The notes: generated from the letters alone by a model not told the origin. DNA of 64,000 bases from Methanobrevibacter sp. TLL-48-HuF1 (GCF_023617305.1 NZ_CP081485.1:858501-922500); one strand, 5' to 3'. Positions 47,325 to 56,964 are shown, counted from the first letter of the stretch. Program-made: numbers and translations.

Positions 47325-47357
47325 TAAAAAAAATGGGATGATGATTTAATCATCATC
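47325..47357 (-). terminator. Hairpin terminator of the coiled-coil gene
   Basis: GATGATGATT / AATCATCATC (47337-47357) covers the stop codon, with a run of eight T after CCA on the minus strand. Confidence 0.65.
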
Positions 47358-48104
47358 AATTGAGACTTTTTTATTGGAAAGTCTGTCTAAAAATCCTCTA
47401 TTAGCTTGTTTTTCTAAAGTTTTTTTAAGTTTGGAAACTTGTCCTTTTAAATCATCAATAGTTTTTTGTGAATCGTTATGTAATTTATCGTAACTACTTT
47501 GCTTACCTTTAAGTTCTGCAGTAAGTGACTTAATTTCTTCATTAAGCTTATTCATTTCGCCTTTAACTTTAGCATCAACTTCTTCCTTATAATTTCCCAT
47601 TTCAATAACTTGTTTTCTTAAATCATCAATTTCAGATTTAAGATTAGGGACTAACTCTTTAAGTTTATCTAATTCAGAAGTTTTTTCAGTTAATTTAGAA
47701 TGTAAATCCTGATTTTCAGCTTTTATTTTATCAACTTTATCTGCATCAACATCATCCAATTTAGCTTTGAAATCAGCTACTTTAGCTTCTGCATCTTTTT
47801 TAATATCATCAATTTCAGATTCAAGCTTTTCAGCTCTTACTTTATTAATTGCATCTTCAGCACCAATTTTTGTTAATTTTTCGCTTAAATCTGCATTAAT
47901 ATCTAATTGATCATAATATTTCCTAGTAGTTTTTTCTAATGCTTCAGTTAATTCATTTTTAATTTTCTTTAACTCTGCATTTTCTTTTTTAAGATTAGGA
48001 ATAATTTCATTAGTTAAATAATTAAGTTCACTAGACTGATTATCTAATTTTTGATCTTTTTCTTTTAATTGGCTTTCAAATTCAGTTACGTTTTCTTCAG
48101 ACAC
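47346..48104 (-). CDS. Long coiled-coil protein of unknown function
   Basis: 252 residues from the GTG at 48104, which follows GGTGATATA; an in-frame ATG at 48119 overlaps that site. Almost the whole length is heptad-rich, charged sequence (runs of K, E, D, L), from about residue 10 to 235. The short tail RGFLDRLSNKKVSIDDD is the only non-coiled part. There is no signal peptide or membrane helix, so it should be cytoplasmic. I do not recognise a family. It lies divergent from polC with a ~195-bp gap, so a role in chromosome or division structure is possible, but only position hints at this. Confidence 0.75.
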   Translation of the reverse strand: MSEENVTEFESQLKEKDQKLDNQSSELNYLTNEIIPNLKKENAELKKIKNELTEALEKTTRKYYDQLDINADLSEKLTKIGAEDAINKVRAEKLESEIDDIKKDAEAKVADFKAKLDDVDADKVDKIKAENQDLHSKLTEKTSELDKLKELVPNLKSEIDDLRKQVIEMGNYKEEVDAKVKGEMNKLNEEIKSLTAELKGKQSSYDKLHNDSQKTIDDLKGQVSKLKKTLEKQANRGFLDRLSNKKVSIDDD

Positions 48105-48299
48105 TATATCACCATACAAGCAATAATAATCTTTTCTAAATTTATGTTCAACAACAAGTATACAAAAATAAATATATTACTATTAAATTATTTAAATCTT
48201 TATCAACTACAGATGAAAATTTTTGTGCCTCCCCAATGATTAAATAAGTAGCAAAACATACATTATACTAACAGATTTTAAAAACTCATGGAGATAAAC

Positions 48300-51200
48300 A
48301 TGGACTATTTTGATAGATTAGAAGCAGATACTAAAGTATTATATAAAATAGCTAATGAAGCAAGGTCTAAAGGACTTGATGTTGAAACAAAAAGTGAAGT
48401 TCCTTTAGCAAAGGATTTAGCTGAAAGAGTTGAAGGGCTTGTTGGTCCTGAAGGTGTTGCTAAACGTATTAAAGAATTAGAACAAGATATTACCAGAGAA
48501 GAAGTAGCTTTTGAAATAGCTGCAGAAATAGCATCTGGAAAATTTGAGCTTACAAAAGAAAAAGCAAATTATAATGAAGAGCAAAGGTGCGACCAGGCTC
48601 TCAGGACTGCACTAGCTATTCTTACAGAAGGAGTCGTAGCTGCTCCATTGGAAGGTATTTCCCAGGTAAAAATTAAACAGAATTTCGATTCTACAAAATA
48701 TATTGCAGTTTATTTTGCAGGACCTATCAGAAGTGCAGGAGGAACTGCAGCAGCATTAGCTGTTTTGCTTGGAGATAAAATTAAAGAAGCTATAGGTATT
48801 GATGATTTTAAACCTGTTGATGATGAAATTGAACGTTATGTAGAAGAAGTGGAACTTTATGAATCAGAAGTTACCAACCTGCAATACTCACCAACACCGG
48901 AAGAGGTAAGATTTGCAGCTAACCATATACCAGTAGAAGTTACTGGAGAACAAACTGATCAGGTTGAAGTATCTCACAGAGATTTGGAACGTGTTGAAAC
49001 CAATAATATTAGGGGAGGAGCTCTTTTAGCTATGGTTGAAGGAGTTATTCAGAAATCCAAAAAGATTTTAAAAATCTCTAAAAAACTTAAACTGGATAGC
49101 TGGGGTTGGCTTTCCGAATATTCAAAACCAAAAAATGATGACAAAAAATCTGATGATGACAGCACAGATTTAGTAACTGAACCAAAATATATTCAGGATA
49201 TTATTGGCGGAAGGCCTGTTTTAGGTTATCCTTCTGAAAAAGGAGGTTTCCGTTTAAGGTATGGCCGTTCCAGAAACACAGGACTTGCAACTATGGGGGT
49301 CCATCCTGCAACAATGGCATTGCTTGATTTTTTAGCTGTCGGAACACAGCTTAAAATTGAATATCCTGGAAAAGGTAACTGTGTTGTTCCGGTAGACTCC
49401 ATTGAAGGACCTATTGTAAAACTTAAAAACGGAGATGTTGTAAAAATAGATAAAATCAAACAGGCAAAAGAACTTAAAAATCAGGTTACAGAAATCCTGT
49501 TTTTAGGAGATATGCTTGTTGCATTTGGAGAATTTTTAAGAAACAACCAACCATTAATGCCTTCAGGATGGTGTGAAGAATGGTGGATTGGTCTGCTTCA
49601 AAAAAGCGACAAATTTGATAGCACGGATGAAACTTTAGATTTACATCATCTGGAATATGATTATATTCCTGCTGCTGAAGCTTTTAAGTTATCTGAAGAA
49701 TATAATATACCTCTACATCCAAAATACACCTACTGCTATAATGATGTAACAATAAATGATTTAAACTCAATGATTGATGTGATTCTGGAAAATAAATCCA
49801 AATATTCACAAGAAAACGGACTTACTATTGATTTGGATTACAGAAAAAGAGTACTGGAAATTATAGGTGTTCCCCACACTGTAAAAGATGGAAAAATAAC
49901 AATAGACAAAGACCACAGCTATGCTTTAATAAATACATTAGTAAATCATGTTCCTGTTAAAGAACATACTATAGAAGCTTTAAATGAAGTTTCACCAGTT
50001 GAAATTAAAAACAAAGCTCCTGCATATATTGGTACCCGTGTAGGAAGACCTGAAAAATCCAAAGAAAGATTAATGAGGCCTGCACCACACGGATTATTCC
50101 CAATTGGCAATTATGGTGGAAGCAGAAGATTAGTAGCTACTGCAGCTAAAAAAGGTAATATCAAAGTAGATTTAGCTAGAAGAAAATGTACTCAATGTAA
50201 AATTAGTTCATTCCAGTCTATCTGCCCTCACTGTGGAGCTCCAACAGAAATCAGCCCACATAGTGTAAAAAACATAAACCTTTCAGCTATGCTTAAAAAA
50301 GCATCTGACAATGTAAAAGTAAGAAAAGTTGATGAAATGAAAGGTGTTGTAGGTATGATTTCTGAATCCAAGTTACCTGAACCTCTTGAAAAAGGAATAC
50401 TTAGATCCAAAAACGAAGTATTTACATTTAAAGATGGAACCATCCGTCATGATTCAACAGACTTGCCTTTAACTCATTTTATACCAAAAGAAATTGGAGT
50501 TACTGTTGAAAAACTTCTGAAAATGGGTTATACTAAAGACTGCTATGGAAATCCAATTGAAAATGATGAGCAGATTATAGAGCTTAGAGTGCAGGATATT
50601 GTTATTTCCAATAACTGTGCAGACTATCTTGTCCGTACCGCCAATTTCATTGATGATGAACTTGAAAGATATTATGGAATGGAAAAATTCTATAATGTTA
50701 AGGAAAAATCTGACTTGATTGGACATTTAGTGGCAGGTCTTGCTCCCCACACTTCTGCAGGAGTATTAGGCAGGATTGTTGGATTTACAAAAGCATTATG
50801 CTGTTATGCACATCCTTATTTCCACTCTGCAAAACGTAGAAATTGTGATAGTGATGAAGATGCAGTAATGCTGCTTCTAGATGCATTAATCAACTTCTCA
50901 AAATCATACCTTCCAAATACAAGAGGAGGAAGTATGGATGCTCCGTTAGTTCTATCTTCAAGAATTGATCCTGAAGAAATAGATGACGAATCCCACAATC
51001 TGGATATTTTTGAAAGATTCCCTGTTGAGTTTTATGAAAAAACTTATGAACCATTAAAACCTGCTGAAGTTTTAGAATACATTGACAATGTGGAAATGCA
51101 TTTAGGAACCCCGCAGCAATACGAAGGATTGATGTTTTCCCACCACACATCAAGTATCCATGCTGGACCTACAGTATGTCTTTATAAAAGACTTCCTTCA

Positions 51201-51593
51201 ATGAGGGAAAAAGTAGAAGCTCAAATTGCACTGGCTGAAAATATCAGAGCGGTAGATCAAAGGGGAGTTGTGGAAAAAGTTTTATCTTCCCACTTTTTAC
51301 CGGATATTATGGGAAATTCAAGGGCATTTTCCAAACAAAAAGTAAGATGTACAAAATGCGGTTCAAAATACAGAAGAATGCCACTTACCGGAAAATGCAA
51401 ATGTGGTGGAAATTTAATACTTTCAGTTTCTAAAGGTTCAGTAACTAAATATCTTGAGATATCGCAGGATTTGGTAAATAGATACCCTGTGTCTCATTAT
51501 TTAAGACAGCGTTTAGAAATTCAAGAGTTTGGAATTCATTCGCTTTTTGAAAGTGATAAATCCAAACAAAGTTCTTTAGATGTTTTCTTCTAA
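48300..51593 (+). CDS. polC: DNA polymerase II (PolD) large subunit DP2
   Basis: About 1,097 residues from the ATG at 48300, which has GGAGAT four bases upstream; an in-frame ATG at 48288 would precede the site. PolD is the main replicative polymerase of euryarchaea; DP2 holds the polymerase active site. Signatures include FAGPIRSAGGTAAALAVLL near the N-terminus, the long central block KGNIKVDLARRKC, and NCDSDEDAVMLLLDALINF with catalytic Asp residues. Zinc motifs are CTQCKISSFQSICPHCG and, near the C-terminus, CTKCGSKYRRM...CKCGG. The DP1 partner is not in the window. No intein interrupts it, though inteins are common at this locus in archaea. Confidence 0.96.
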   Translation: MDYFDRLEADTKVLYKIANEARSKGLDVETKSEVPLAKDLAERVEGLVGPEGVAKRIKELEQDITREEVAFEIAAEIASGKFELTKEKANYNEEQRCDQALRTALAILTEGVVAAPLEGISQVKIKQNFDSTKYIAVYFAGPIRSAGGTAAALAVLLGDKIKEAIGIDDFKPVDDEIERYVEEVELYESEVTNLQYSPTPEEVRFAANHIPVEVTGEQTDQVEVSHRDLERVETNNIRGGALLAMVEGVIQKSKKILKISKKLKLDSWGWLSEYSKPKNDDKKSDDDSTDLVTEPKYIQDIIGGRPVLGYPSEKGGFRLRYGRSRNTGLATMGVHPATMALLDFLAVGTQLKIEYPGKGNCVVPVDSIEGPIVKLKNGDVVKIDKIKQAKELKNQVTEILFLGDMLVAFGEFLRNNQPLMPSGWCEEWWIGLLQKSDKFDSTDETLDLHHLEYDYIPAAEAFKLSEEYNIPLHPKYTYCYNDVTINDLNSMIDVILENKSKYSQENGLTIDLDYRKRVLEIIGVPHTVKDGKITIDKDHSYALINTLVNHVPVKEHTIEALNEVSPVEIKNKAPAYIGTRVGRPEKSKERLMRPAPHGLFPIGNYGGSRRLVATAAKKGNIKVDLARRKCTQCKISSFQSICPHCGAPTEISPHSVKNINLSAMLKKASDNVKVRKVDEMKGVVGMISESKLPEPLEKGILRSKNEVFTFKDGTIRHDSTDLPLTHFIPKEIGVTVEKLLKMGYTKDCYGNPIENDEQIIELRVQDIVISNNCADYLVRTANFIDDELERYYGMEKFYNVKEKSDLIGHLVAGLAPHTSAGVLGRIVGFTKALCCYAHPYFHSAKRRNCDSDEDAVMLLLDALINFSKSYLPNTRGGSMDAPLVLSSRIDPEEIDDESHNLDIFERFPVEFYEKTYEPLKPAEVLEYIDNVEMHLGTPQQYEGLMFSHHTSSIHAGPTVCLYKRLPSMREKVEAQIALAENIRAVDQRGVVEKVLSSHFLPDIMGNSRAFSKQKVRCTKCGSKYRRMPLTGKCKCGGNLILSVSKGSVTKYLEISQDLVNRYPVSHYLRQRLEIQEFGIHSLFESDKSKQSSLDVFF

Positions 51594-51676
51594 AGAACAT
51601 CAATACTTTTTAATTGCTCTTGCAGTTTAATATAATATTTAAAAATTCATGAATAATTTTAACTGAAGCATATATC

Positions 51677-51694
51677 GTTCGTATCAAAACGAAC
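51677..51694. promoter_or_regulatory. Dyad operator candidate abutting the nrdD TATA box
   Basis: GTTCGT (51677-51682) and ACGAAC (51689-51694) form a perfect inverted repeat with a 6-bp spacer. The TATA-like ATAATATATA starts at the next base. A regulator bound here would cover the BRE position. Confidence 0.5.
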
Positions 51695-51704
51695 ATAATA
51701 TATA
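51695..51704 (+). promoter_or_regulatory. Candidate nrdD TATA box
   Basis: ATAATATATA about 75 bp upstream of the start codon; transcription would begin near 51728. Confidence 0.5.
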
Positions 51705-51731
51705 CAAGTAACAATATACAATTAATACAAC

Positions 51732-51749
51732 TGAGAGAAAACTCTCTCA
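51732..51749 (+). promoter_or_regulatory. Leader hairpin of nrdD
   Basis: TGAGAGA / TCTCTCA, 7-bp stem with a 4-nt loop, close to the predicted mRNA 5' end and upstream of GGATGGTGAC. Confidence 0.4.
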
Positions 51750-51775
51750 TCAAAATTTATAGGATGGTGACATAT

Positions 51776-54094
51776 ATGGAAAAGACTTCTGAAATAATGA
51801 AAGAACTTGCTAACTCCAAGAAAATCAACGTTGAAAAAAACAACGGTATTAAAGAAAGATTTAGCTATGAAAAATTATTAAAATCATTAGTAATGGTTGA
51901 AACCCCTTTCTTTGAATCTGATAAAATTGTGGCTCAGGTTGTTTCCTCACTTTATGACGGCATTAAAACCAAAGAAATTAAAAAAATCGTATATGAATGT
52001 TTGGAAGATATTGACGGTGAAATAGCTAACAAATATTTAGCCAGCACCCAATTAAAAGTACGTACTTCCAGAGATACTATTGAAGCATTTGATTTATCCA
52101 AAATCGCAAATACTTTAATTGAAGAAACCGGTGCATCTCAGGAAACTGCATTTGAAATAGCTACTGAAGTTTGGAAAGAACTTAAAAAATTAAATGTTGA
52201 ATACTTAACTGCACCAATGATCAGGGAAATGGTAAACACCAAACTTGTAGAATATGGATTAGAAGACCTAAGAAGCCGTTACACTCGTTTAGGTATCCCT
52301 GTATACAACATCACTTCATTAATTGAAAACGGTAACAGAGATAATGCAAACATGATTCATAATCCTGAAAGTATCCACAAGCATGTAGCTGATGAAGCAT
52401 TAAAACAATATGCTCTTTTGCAAATGCTCCCATCACATTTAGCTGATGCACACATGTCTGGAGACATTCATATTCACGATTTGGAATTCTTTGCAGGAAG
52501 ACCTCTAAACTGTATGCAACATGATATAAGGACCTTCATCAGATACGGGCTTAAAGTAGACGGAACTGGAGATCATACCTCTGTTGCAGGTGCTCCAAAC
52601 CATATGGAAACTTTAATGAACCATACTGGAGAAATTATGCTTGCATCACAACAGAATATGTCCGGAGGGCAAGCTATGTCCTTATGGAACGTATTTGTAG
52701 CACCATTTGCAAGAGGAAGAACCTATGAAGAAATCAAACAATCTGTTCAAATGCTTATTTATAATTTAAATATGGCTTACGCAGCTAGAGGTTCCCAAGT
52801 ACCGTTTACAAGTATGGTTTTAGAATTCGGAGTTCCAAAGTTCTTACAGGATGTAACTGCATACGGTCCAAAAGGAGAAGTAGTAGGAACTTATGGTGAT
52901 TTTGAAGAAGAAACAAGATTAATCCAAAGAGCATTTACCGAAACATTGCTTGCAGGAGACCAAGAAGGAAAACCTCATCTTTTCCCGAATACTATTTACA
53001 CACTTCGTGAAGAAACATTAAAAGGAGATTACGAAGAAGACTTACATTTAGTCCATGAATTATCTGCAAAATACGGATCATCCTATTTTATCAATATGTT
53101 GCCTGATTACAGAGGTAAAATGGCGAATTACATGGGATGCAGAACTTGTTTACAAGATAATTGGACTGGTGATTGGGAACAAGACTGTTTAAGAACAGGT
53201 AACCTTGCATATGTAACTTTAAACCTCCCAAGAATCGGATACCAATCCAAAGACGAATCCCAAGTATTTGAGTACTTAGATGAATACATGGATTTAGCTG
53301 CAGAAACATTAATGCTCAGAAGAGAACAAGGATTAAAATGTTTAAATGACTTCCATATATTACCTTTCCTTAAACAAAAAGTTGGAGAAGACAGTTATTA
53401 CAGAATCCAAAATTCAACATTATCCTTTGGTTTTGTTGGTCTTAACGAAATGTTATTATCATTATTTGGAAACGGTATCGAAGATAAAGATGCAAACAAA
53501 TTTGGTGTCAAATGTATTGAATACTTAAATGAAAGAGCTGACAAATTAAAAGAGGAAACCGGTCTCAGATGGTCTGTTTTACAAACTCCTGCAGAATCCA
53601 CCGCATACAGATTTGCAACTCTTGATAAAGAGCAATTCGGAGATCAAGCTATCGTACAAGGTGACGGAAGTGCTAATTACTACACTAACTCCTCACATGT
53701 TCCGGTAAACACAGATGTATCCCTTATTGACAAAATAAAAATCGAAGAACAATACCACAGTCTAACTCCTGGCGGACATATCTTCCATGCATTTATGGGA
53801 GAATCATATTCCGATCCGGATTCATTAATGAGTTTAACTAACAAAATAGCTAAAAAATCAGATATTGGTTTCTGGGCTTACAGTTCTGCATTAAGTTTCT
53901 GTCTTAATTGTAAAACTTTAATGAAAGGTTTAAACAACAAATGCCCAACCTGTGGAGAAAGTGAAGATGTTGAATGGTATGACAGAATCACAGGATATGT
54001 ACAACAAGTAGGACGTGCAAAATCATCATCTGGTGGTTGGAACCCTGGAAAACGTCAAGAATTAATTGACAGAAGAAGATTTGAAGATGAATAA
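51776..54094 (+). CDS. nrdD: Anaerobic (class III) ribonucleoside-triphosphate reductase NrdD
   Basis: 772 residues from the ATG at 51776, chosen because GGATGGTGAC precedes it. NrdD makes deoxynucleotides under anoxia using a glycyl radical. The first ~145 residues contain ATP-cone-type sequence (KIVYECLEDIDGE, LKVRTSRDTIEAFDLSKI), possibly two cones. The catalytic barrel follows (HIHDLEFFAGRPLNC, SGGQAMSLWN, GNLAYVTLNLPRIGYQS). The zinc site is CLNCKTLMK...CPTCG and the glycyl radical site is RITGYVQ with Gly740, followed by GWNPGKRQEL. The activase NrdG is not nearby. A dyad next to the TATA box suggests specific regulation. Confidence 0.95.
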   Translation: MEKTSEIMKELANSKKINVEKNNGIKERFSYEKLLKSLVMVETPFFESDKIVAQVVSSLYDGIKTKEIKKIVYECLEDIDGEIANKYLASTQLKVRTSRDTIEAFDLSKIANTLIEETGASQETAFEIATEVWKELKKLNVEYLTAPMIREMVNTKLVEYGLEDLRSRYTRLGIPVYNITSLIENGNRDNANMIHNPESIHKHVADEALKQYALLQMLPSHLADAHMSGDIHIHDLEFFAGRPLNCMQHDIRTFIRYGLKVDGTGDHTSVAGAPNHMETLMNHTGEIMLASQQNMSGGQAMSLWNVFVAPFARGRTYEEIKQSVQMLIYNLNMAYAARGSQVPFTSMVLEFGVPKFLQDVTAYGPKGEVVGTYGDFEEETRLIQRAFTETLLAGDQEGKPHLFPNTIYTLREETLKGDYEEDLHLVHELSAKYGSSYFINMLPDYRGKMANYMGCRTCLQDNWTGDWEQDCLRTGNLAYVTLNLPRIGYQSKDESQVFEYLDEYMDLAAETLMLRREQGLKCLNDFHILPFLKQKVGEDSYYRIQNSTLSFGFVGLNEMLLSLFGNGIEDKDANKFGVKCIEYLNERADKLKEETGLRWSVLQTPAESTAYRFATLDKEQFGDQAIVQGDGSANYYTNSSHVPVNTDVSLIDKIKIEEQYHSLTPGGHIFHAFMGESYSDPDSLMSLTNKIAKKSDIGFWAYSSALSFCLNCKTLMKGLNNKCPTCGESEDVEWYDRITGYVQQVGRAKSSSGGWNPGKRQELIDRRRFEDE

Positions 54095-54214
54095 TCTTCT
54101 TCCAAAAACCATCCTTTAAAAAAACCATCACACCATCCTATTTTTTATCAGAACCTTATTATATGAAATCTTCCAGAAATAATACATATTGTTTAAAAAT
54201 TAGGAGGAATTTCT

Positions 54215-54862
54215 ATAAATTTAAATATAAATTATTTTGAAAAGAAAATAATGTTAATCGCAATATTCTGTGTGGCTTTTGTTACAACAAATATTGTTAC
54301 TGTAAAAATTTTAGACTTAGGTTTCTGGGGACTTACAGTTCCATGCGGCGTAATAATTTATCCGTTAGTATTCATTCTTACATCAGTAATAGCTGATACA
54401 TATGGAGAATCAACAGCACAAAAAACTATTCTTTTTGGAGTAGTATGTAACTTGCTTTTCGTTGTTGTTTCAACAATTGCATTAATGCTGCCTGCAGCTG
54501 GTTTCTGGGAAGGACAGGACAGCTTTGTATACATATTTTCACAAACACCAAGAATGTTGATTGCATCTTTTATTTCATATATTATTGGTAACTTTGTAAA
54601 TGCTAAATTAACCCATATGATTAAAGAAAGATCCGAAGACGGAAATGTCGGATATAAATCTATTGGAGCTATTGCCATTGGTGAAATATTAGACAATACA
54701 ATATTCATATCATTAGCATTTGCATTTACTGTAAGTTGGGCAAATATTGCAATAATGATTCTTGTTCATTTCACTATAATGTTCATTTGGACATTTGTAG
54801 CACAACCTATCACAGTTAAAGTTACCAAATGGGCTAAAAAAGGTGAACCAATAACTGCTTAA
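54215..54862 (+). CDS. VUT/YhhQ-family membrane transporter (queuosine/archaeosine precursor type)
   Basis: About 215 residues with six or so helices. The YhhQ family imports 7-deazaguanine precursors of modified tRNA bases; in archaea that would serve archaeosine. Signatures: VTTNIVTVKILDLG, IYPLVFILTSVIADTYG and GEILDNTIFISLAF. The strong GGAGG at 54203-54207 is seven bases before an in-frame ATA at 54215, whereas the first ATG (54251) lies more than 40 bases after it and would cut off the usual short N-terminal segment (NLNINYFEKK). I therefore give the longer frame but mark the start as uncertain. It is a single gene with a hairpin terminator. Confidence 0.78.
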   Translation: MNLNINYFEKKIMLIAIFCVAFVTTNIVTVKILDLGFWGLTVPCGVIIYPLVFILTSVIADTYGESTAQKTILFGVVCNLLFVVVSTIALMLPAAGFWEGQDSFVYIFSQTPRMLIASFISYIIGNFVNAKLTHMIKERSEDGNVGYKSIGAIAIGEILDNTIFISLAFAFTVSWANIAIMILVHFTIMFIWTFVAQPITVKVTKWAKKGEPITA

Positions 54863-54865
54863 TTA

Positions 54866-54901
54866 AGAAAGATTACTTTAAATCTTTCTAACTCTTTTTT
54901 T
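54866..54901 (+). terminator. Hairpin terminator of the transporter gene
   Basis: AGAAAGATT / AATCTTTCT with a 6-nt loop, followed by ACTCTTTTTTT. Confidence 0.7.
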
Positions 54902-55048
54902 AATATCAATAGTAAACAATATATAGTTCATAAATCATACTAATAAACATAGTCTTATTAAAATTACAATTGGTGACATATTTAACTACTATTTTTTTAA
55001 ATTTCCTAACCAACATCCAATTGATAAAAAAGACTATTGAGGGATTTT

Positions 55049-56119
55049 ATGGCAACATTTAAAGGATTTGCAATGAAAAAACTAAATGAAACTGGTTGGG
55101 TTGAAAAAGAAGTCCCGGAATGTGGACCATTAGACGCAATTGTAAGACCAACATGTGTCTCTCCTTGTACTTCCGATATACATACCGTATGGGAAGGAGC
55201 TATCGGAGATAGAAAAGACATGGTCTTAGGTCATGAAGCAGTCGGTATTGTTGAAGAAGTTGGCAGCTTAGTGAAAAATATCAAAGTAGGAGACAAAGTA
55301 ATTGTACCTGCTATTACTCCAGACTGGGATGATGAAGCTGCCCAAAGAGGTTATCCTTCACAAACTACAGAACCATTAGGCGGATGGAAATTTTCAAATT
55401 TCAAAGACGGTGTTTTTGGAGAAAGATTCCATGTCAATTTAGCTGATGCTAACTTAGCCCTAATGCCTGAAGGATTAAGTGATGAAGCTGCAGTAATGCT
55501 TGTAGATATGTGGTCTACCGGTATGATGGGATCTGAAAATGCAAATATACCATTAGGAGGAAGTGTATTAGTAATTGGAATCGGTGCTGTAGGACTTTCA
55601 GCAATTGCCGGTGCTGCCCTTTTAGGTGCTGCAGATATTTACGCTGCAGGAACCCGTCCTATTTCAGTAAAAGTTGCTAAAGAATACGGAGCTACAGAAA
55701 TTATTAACTACAGAGAAGCTCCAATTGATGAACAGGTTAGAGAAGCTACAGACGGAGCAGGTGTTGACTCTGTAATTATTGCAGGAGGAAACTTAACAAA
55801 CACCTGGAAAGAAGCTGTAGCCAGTACAAAAGCCGGAGGAACAATATCAAATGTAAACTACTTAAGTGGAGCAGATGATGTTTTAATCCCTAGAGTAGAG
55901 TGGGGCTGTGGTATGTCTAATATAAATATCACAAACGGATTATGTCCTGGTGGACGTGTAAGAATGGAGAGATTAGCTCGCCTTGCACTTACAAACCGTG
56001 CAGACCCTGAACTCTTAGTTACCCACAGGTTTAAAGGTCTTGAAAAAATTGAAGATGCTTTATACCTGATGAAAGACAAACCAAAAGACTTGATTAAACC
56101 AATCGTAAAGATAGATTAA
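55049..56119 (+). CDS. adh: NADP-dependent secondary alcohol dehydrogenase (zinc MDR family)
   Basis: 356 residues from the ATG at 55049 after GAGGGATTTT. It resembles Thermoanaerobacter brockii/Clostridium beijerinckii ADH. Zinc ligands are Cys in CVSPCTSDIHTV, His in GHEAVG and Asp in DMWSTGMMGSE. The Rossmann GIGAVGLSAIAGA and the GTRPISVKVAKEYGA segment match the NADP-specific Gly-Ser/Thr-Arg pattern. In M. smithii such an enzyme could oxidise ethanol or 2-propanol made by gut bacteria, with electrons passed to F420 through an NADP reductase located elsewhere. A monooxygenase-fold gene follows after a hairpin. Confidence 0.92.
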   Translation: MATFKGFAMKKLNETGWVEKEVPECGPLDAIVRPTCVSPCTSDIHTVWEGAIGDRKDMVLGHEAVGIVEEVGSLVKNIKVGDKVIVPAITPDWDDEAAQRGYPSQTTEPLGGWKFSNFKDGVFGERFHVNLADANLALMPEGLSDEAAVMLVDMWSTGMMGSENANIPLGGSVLVIGIGAVGLSAIAGAALLGAADIYAAGTRPISVKVAKEYGATEIINYREAPIDEQVREATDGAGVDSVIIAGGNLTNTWKEAVASTKAGGTISNVNYLSGADDVLIPRVEWGCGMSNINITNGLCPGGRVRMERLARLALTNRADPELLVTHRFKGLEKIEDALYLMKDKPKDLIKPIVKID

Positions 56120-56150
56120 AGTAATGATTAATTTCATTACTTTTTCCTTT
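56118..56150 (+). terminator. Hairpin after adh, possibly a partial terminator
   Basis: AAAGTAATGA / TCATTACTTT with a 6-nt loop and a short TTTTCCTTTT tail, located between adh and the next gene, which are only 47 bp apart. Confidence 0.5.
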
Positions 56151-56166
56151 TAAAGGAGGATTGAAA

Positions 56167-56463
56167 ATGATAATCGTTCAGGCAAAAGCAATCCCTAAAG
56201 ATGAAACATCAAAAAACAGAATTATCAAAGCTGCTGAAAATTTAATTGAAAAGTCAAAATCAGAAAATGGAAATATTAACTATAACTTATATTCAAGTGT
56301 TCAAGAGGACACCTTACTTTTTGTAGAACAATGGGAAAATCTGGATATATTAAAAGCACACCTCCAAACAGAGCATTTTAATCAATTTGGAGCAGATATT
56401 GATGGTCTTTTAAAAGAAGATTTAGAAATTAATGTATTTACAGCAGAAAATATTGAACTTTAA
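56167..56463 (+). CDS. ABM/YgiN-type monooxygenase-fold protein
   Basis: 98 residues from the ATG at 56167, seven bases after a strong AAAGGAGG; a TTG at 56161 is too close to it. The dimeric ferredoxin-like fold of antibiotic-biosynthesis monooxygenases is suggested by IIVQAKAIPKDETSKNR at the start and LLFVEQWENLDILKAHLQTEHF in the middle. Members include quinol monooxygenase YgiN and many of unknown role. In a strict anaerobe an oxygenase role is doubtful, so it may handle quinone-like or reactive compounds. It follows adh closely and may be partly co-transcribed with it. Confidence 0.82.
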   Translation: MIIVQAKAIPKDETSKNRIIKAAENLIEKSKSENGNINYNLYSSVQEDTLLFVEQWENLDILKAHLQTEHFNQFGADIDGLLKEDLEINVFTAENIEL

Positions 56464-56657
56464 TGTGTTACTTCAAATCCAAAAAACTAAAAGTATATTA
56501 ATATCTTTATAGAAATAATTTAATATTATCAAATAAGTGATAATATTTTTATAATTTTTATATTCTGTGTTACTAGTATTATGGGCATTTTATACTAGGT
56601 AGCTGATAACATGGATTCATTTACCCAGTGCATTAATATATAAAAGAGGTTATTTAA

Positions 56658-56954
56658 ATGCAAAGATCAAGAGGATTTAGAAGTAAATCAAGAAGAAAAA
56701 TGACTAAAGTAGTAAGAGAAGGTAGGTCTAACCCAATTACCAACAGACTTCAAAAATTTGAAGAAGGAGACTTAGTTCACATTACTATCAACCCAAGTAT
56801 CCAAAAAGGTCAACCACATCCAAGATTCCATGGAAAAACTGGTAAAATCACTGATAAAAAAGGAAAAGCTTACATTGTTTCATTAACTGATGGAAACAAA
56901 GCAAAAGAATTAATTATCAGACCTGATCACTTAAAATTACAAACAAGCCAATAA
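56658..56954 (+). CDS. rpl21e: 50S ribosomal protein L21e
   Basis: 98 residues. It opens with the very basic [14 protein letters not shown] typical of archaeal/eukaryal L21e and contains [20 protein letters not shown], the SH3-like barrel core. AGAGGT precedes the ATG. It heads a conserved archaeal gene string: rpl21e, rpoF, DUF655, ksgA and a HemK-type methyltransferase. About 195 bp upstream is non-coding and presumably holds the promoter. Confidence 0.96.
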   Translation: MQRSRGFRSKSRRKMTKVVREGRSNPITNRLQKFEEGDLVHITINPSIQKGQPHPRFHGKTGKITDKKGKAYIVSLTDGNKAKELIIRPDHLKLQTSQ

Positions 56955-56964
56955 ACTGATAACT

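Noticed and set aside
48300-51593. Intein inside polC
   Set aside because: The DP2 motifs run continuously and the length (~1,097 residues) is that of an intein-free protein.
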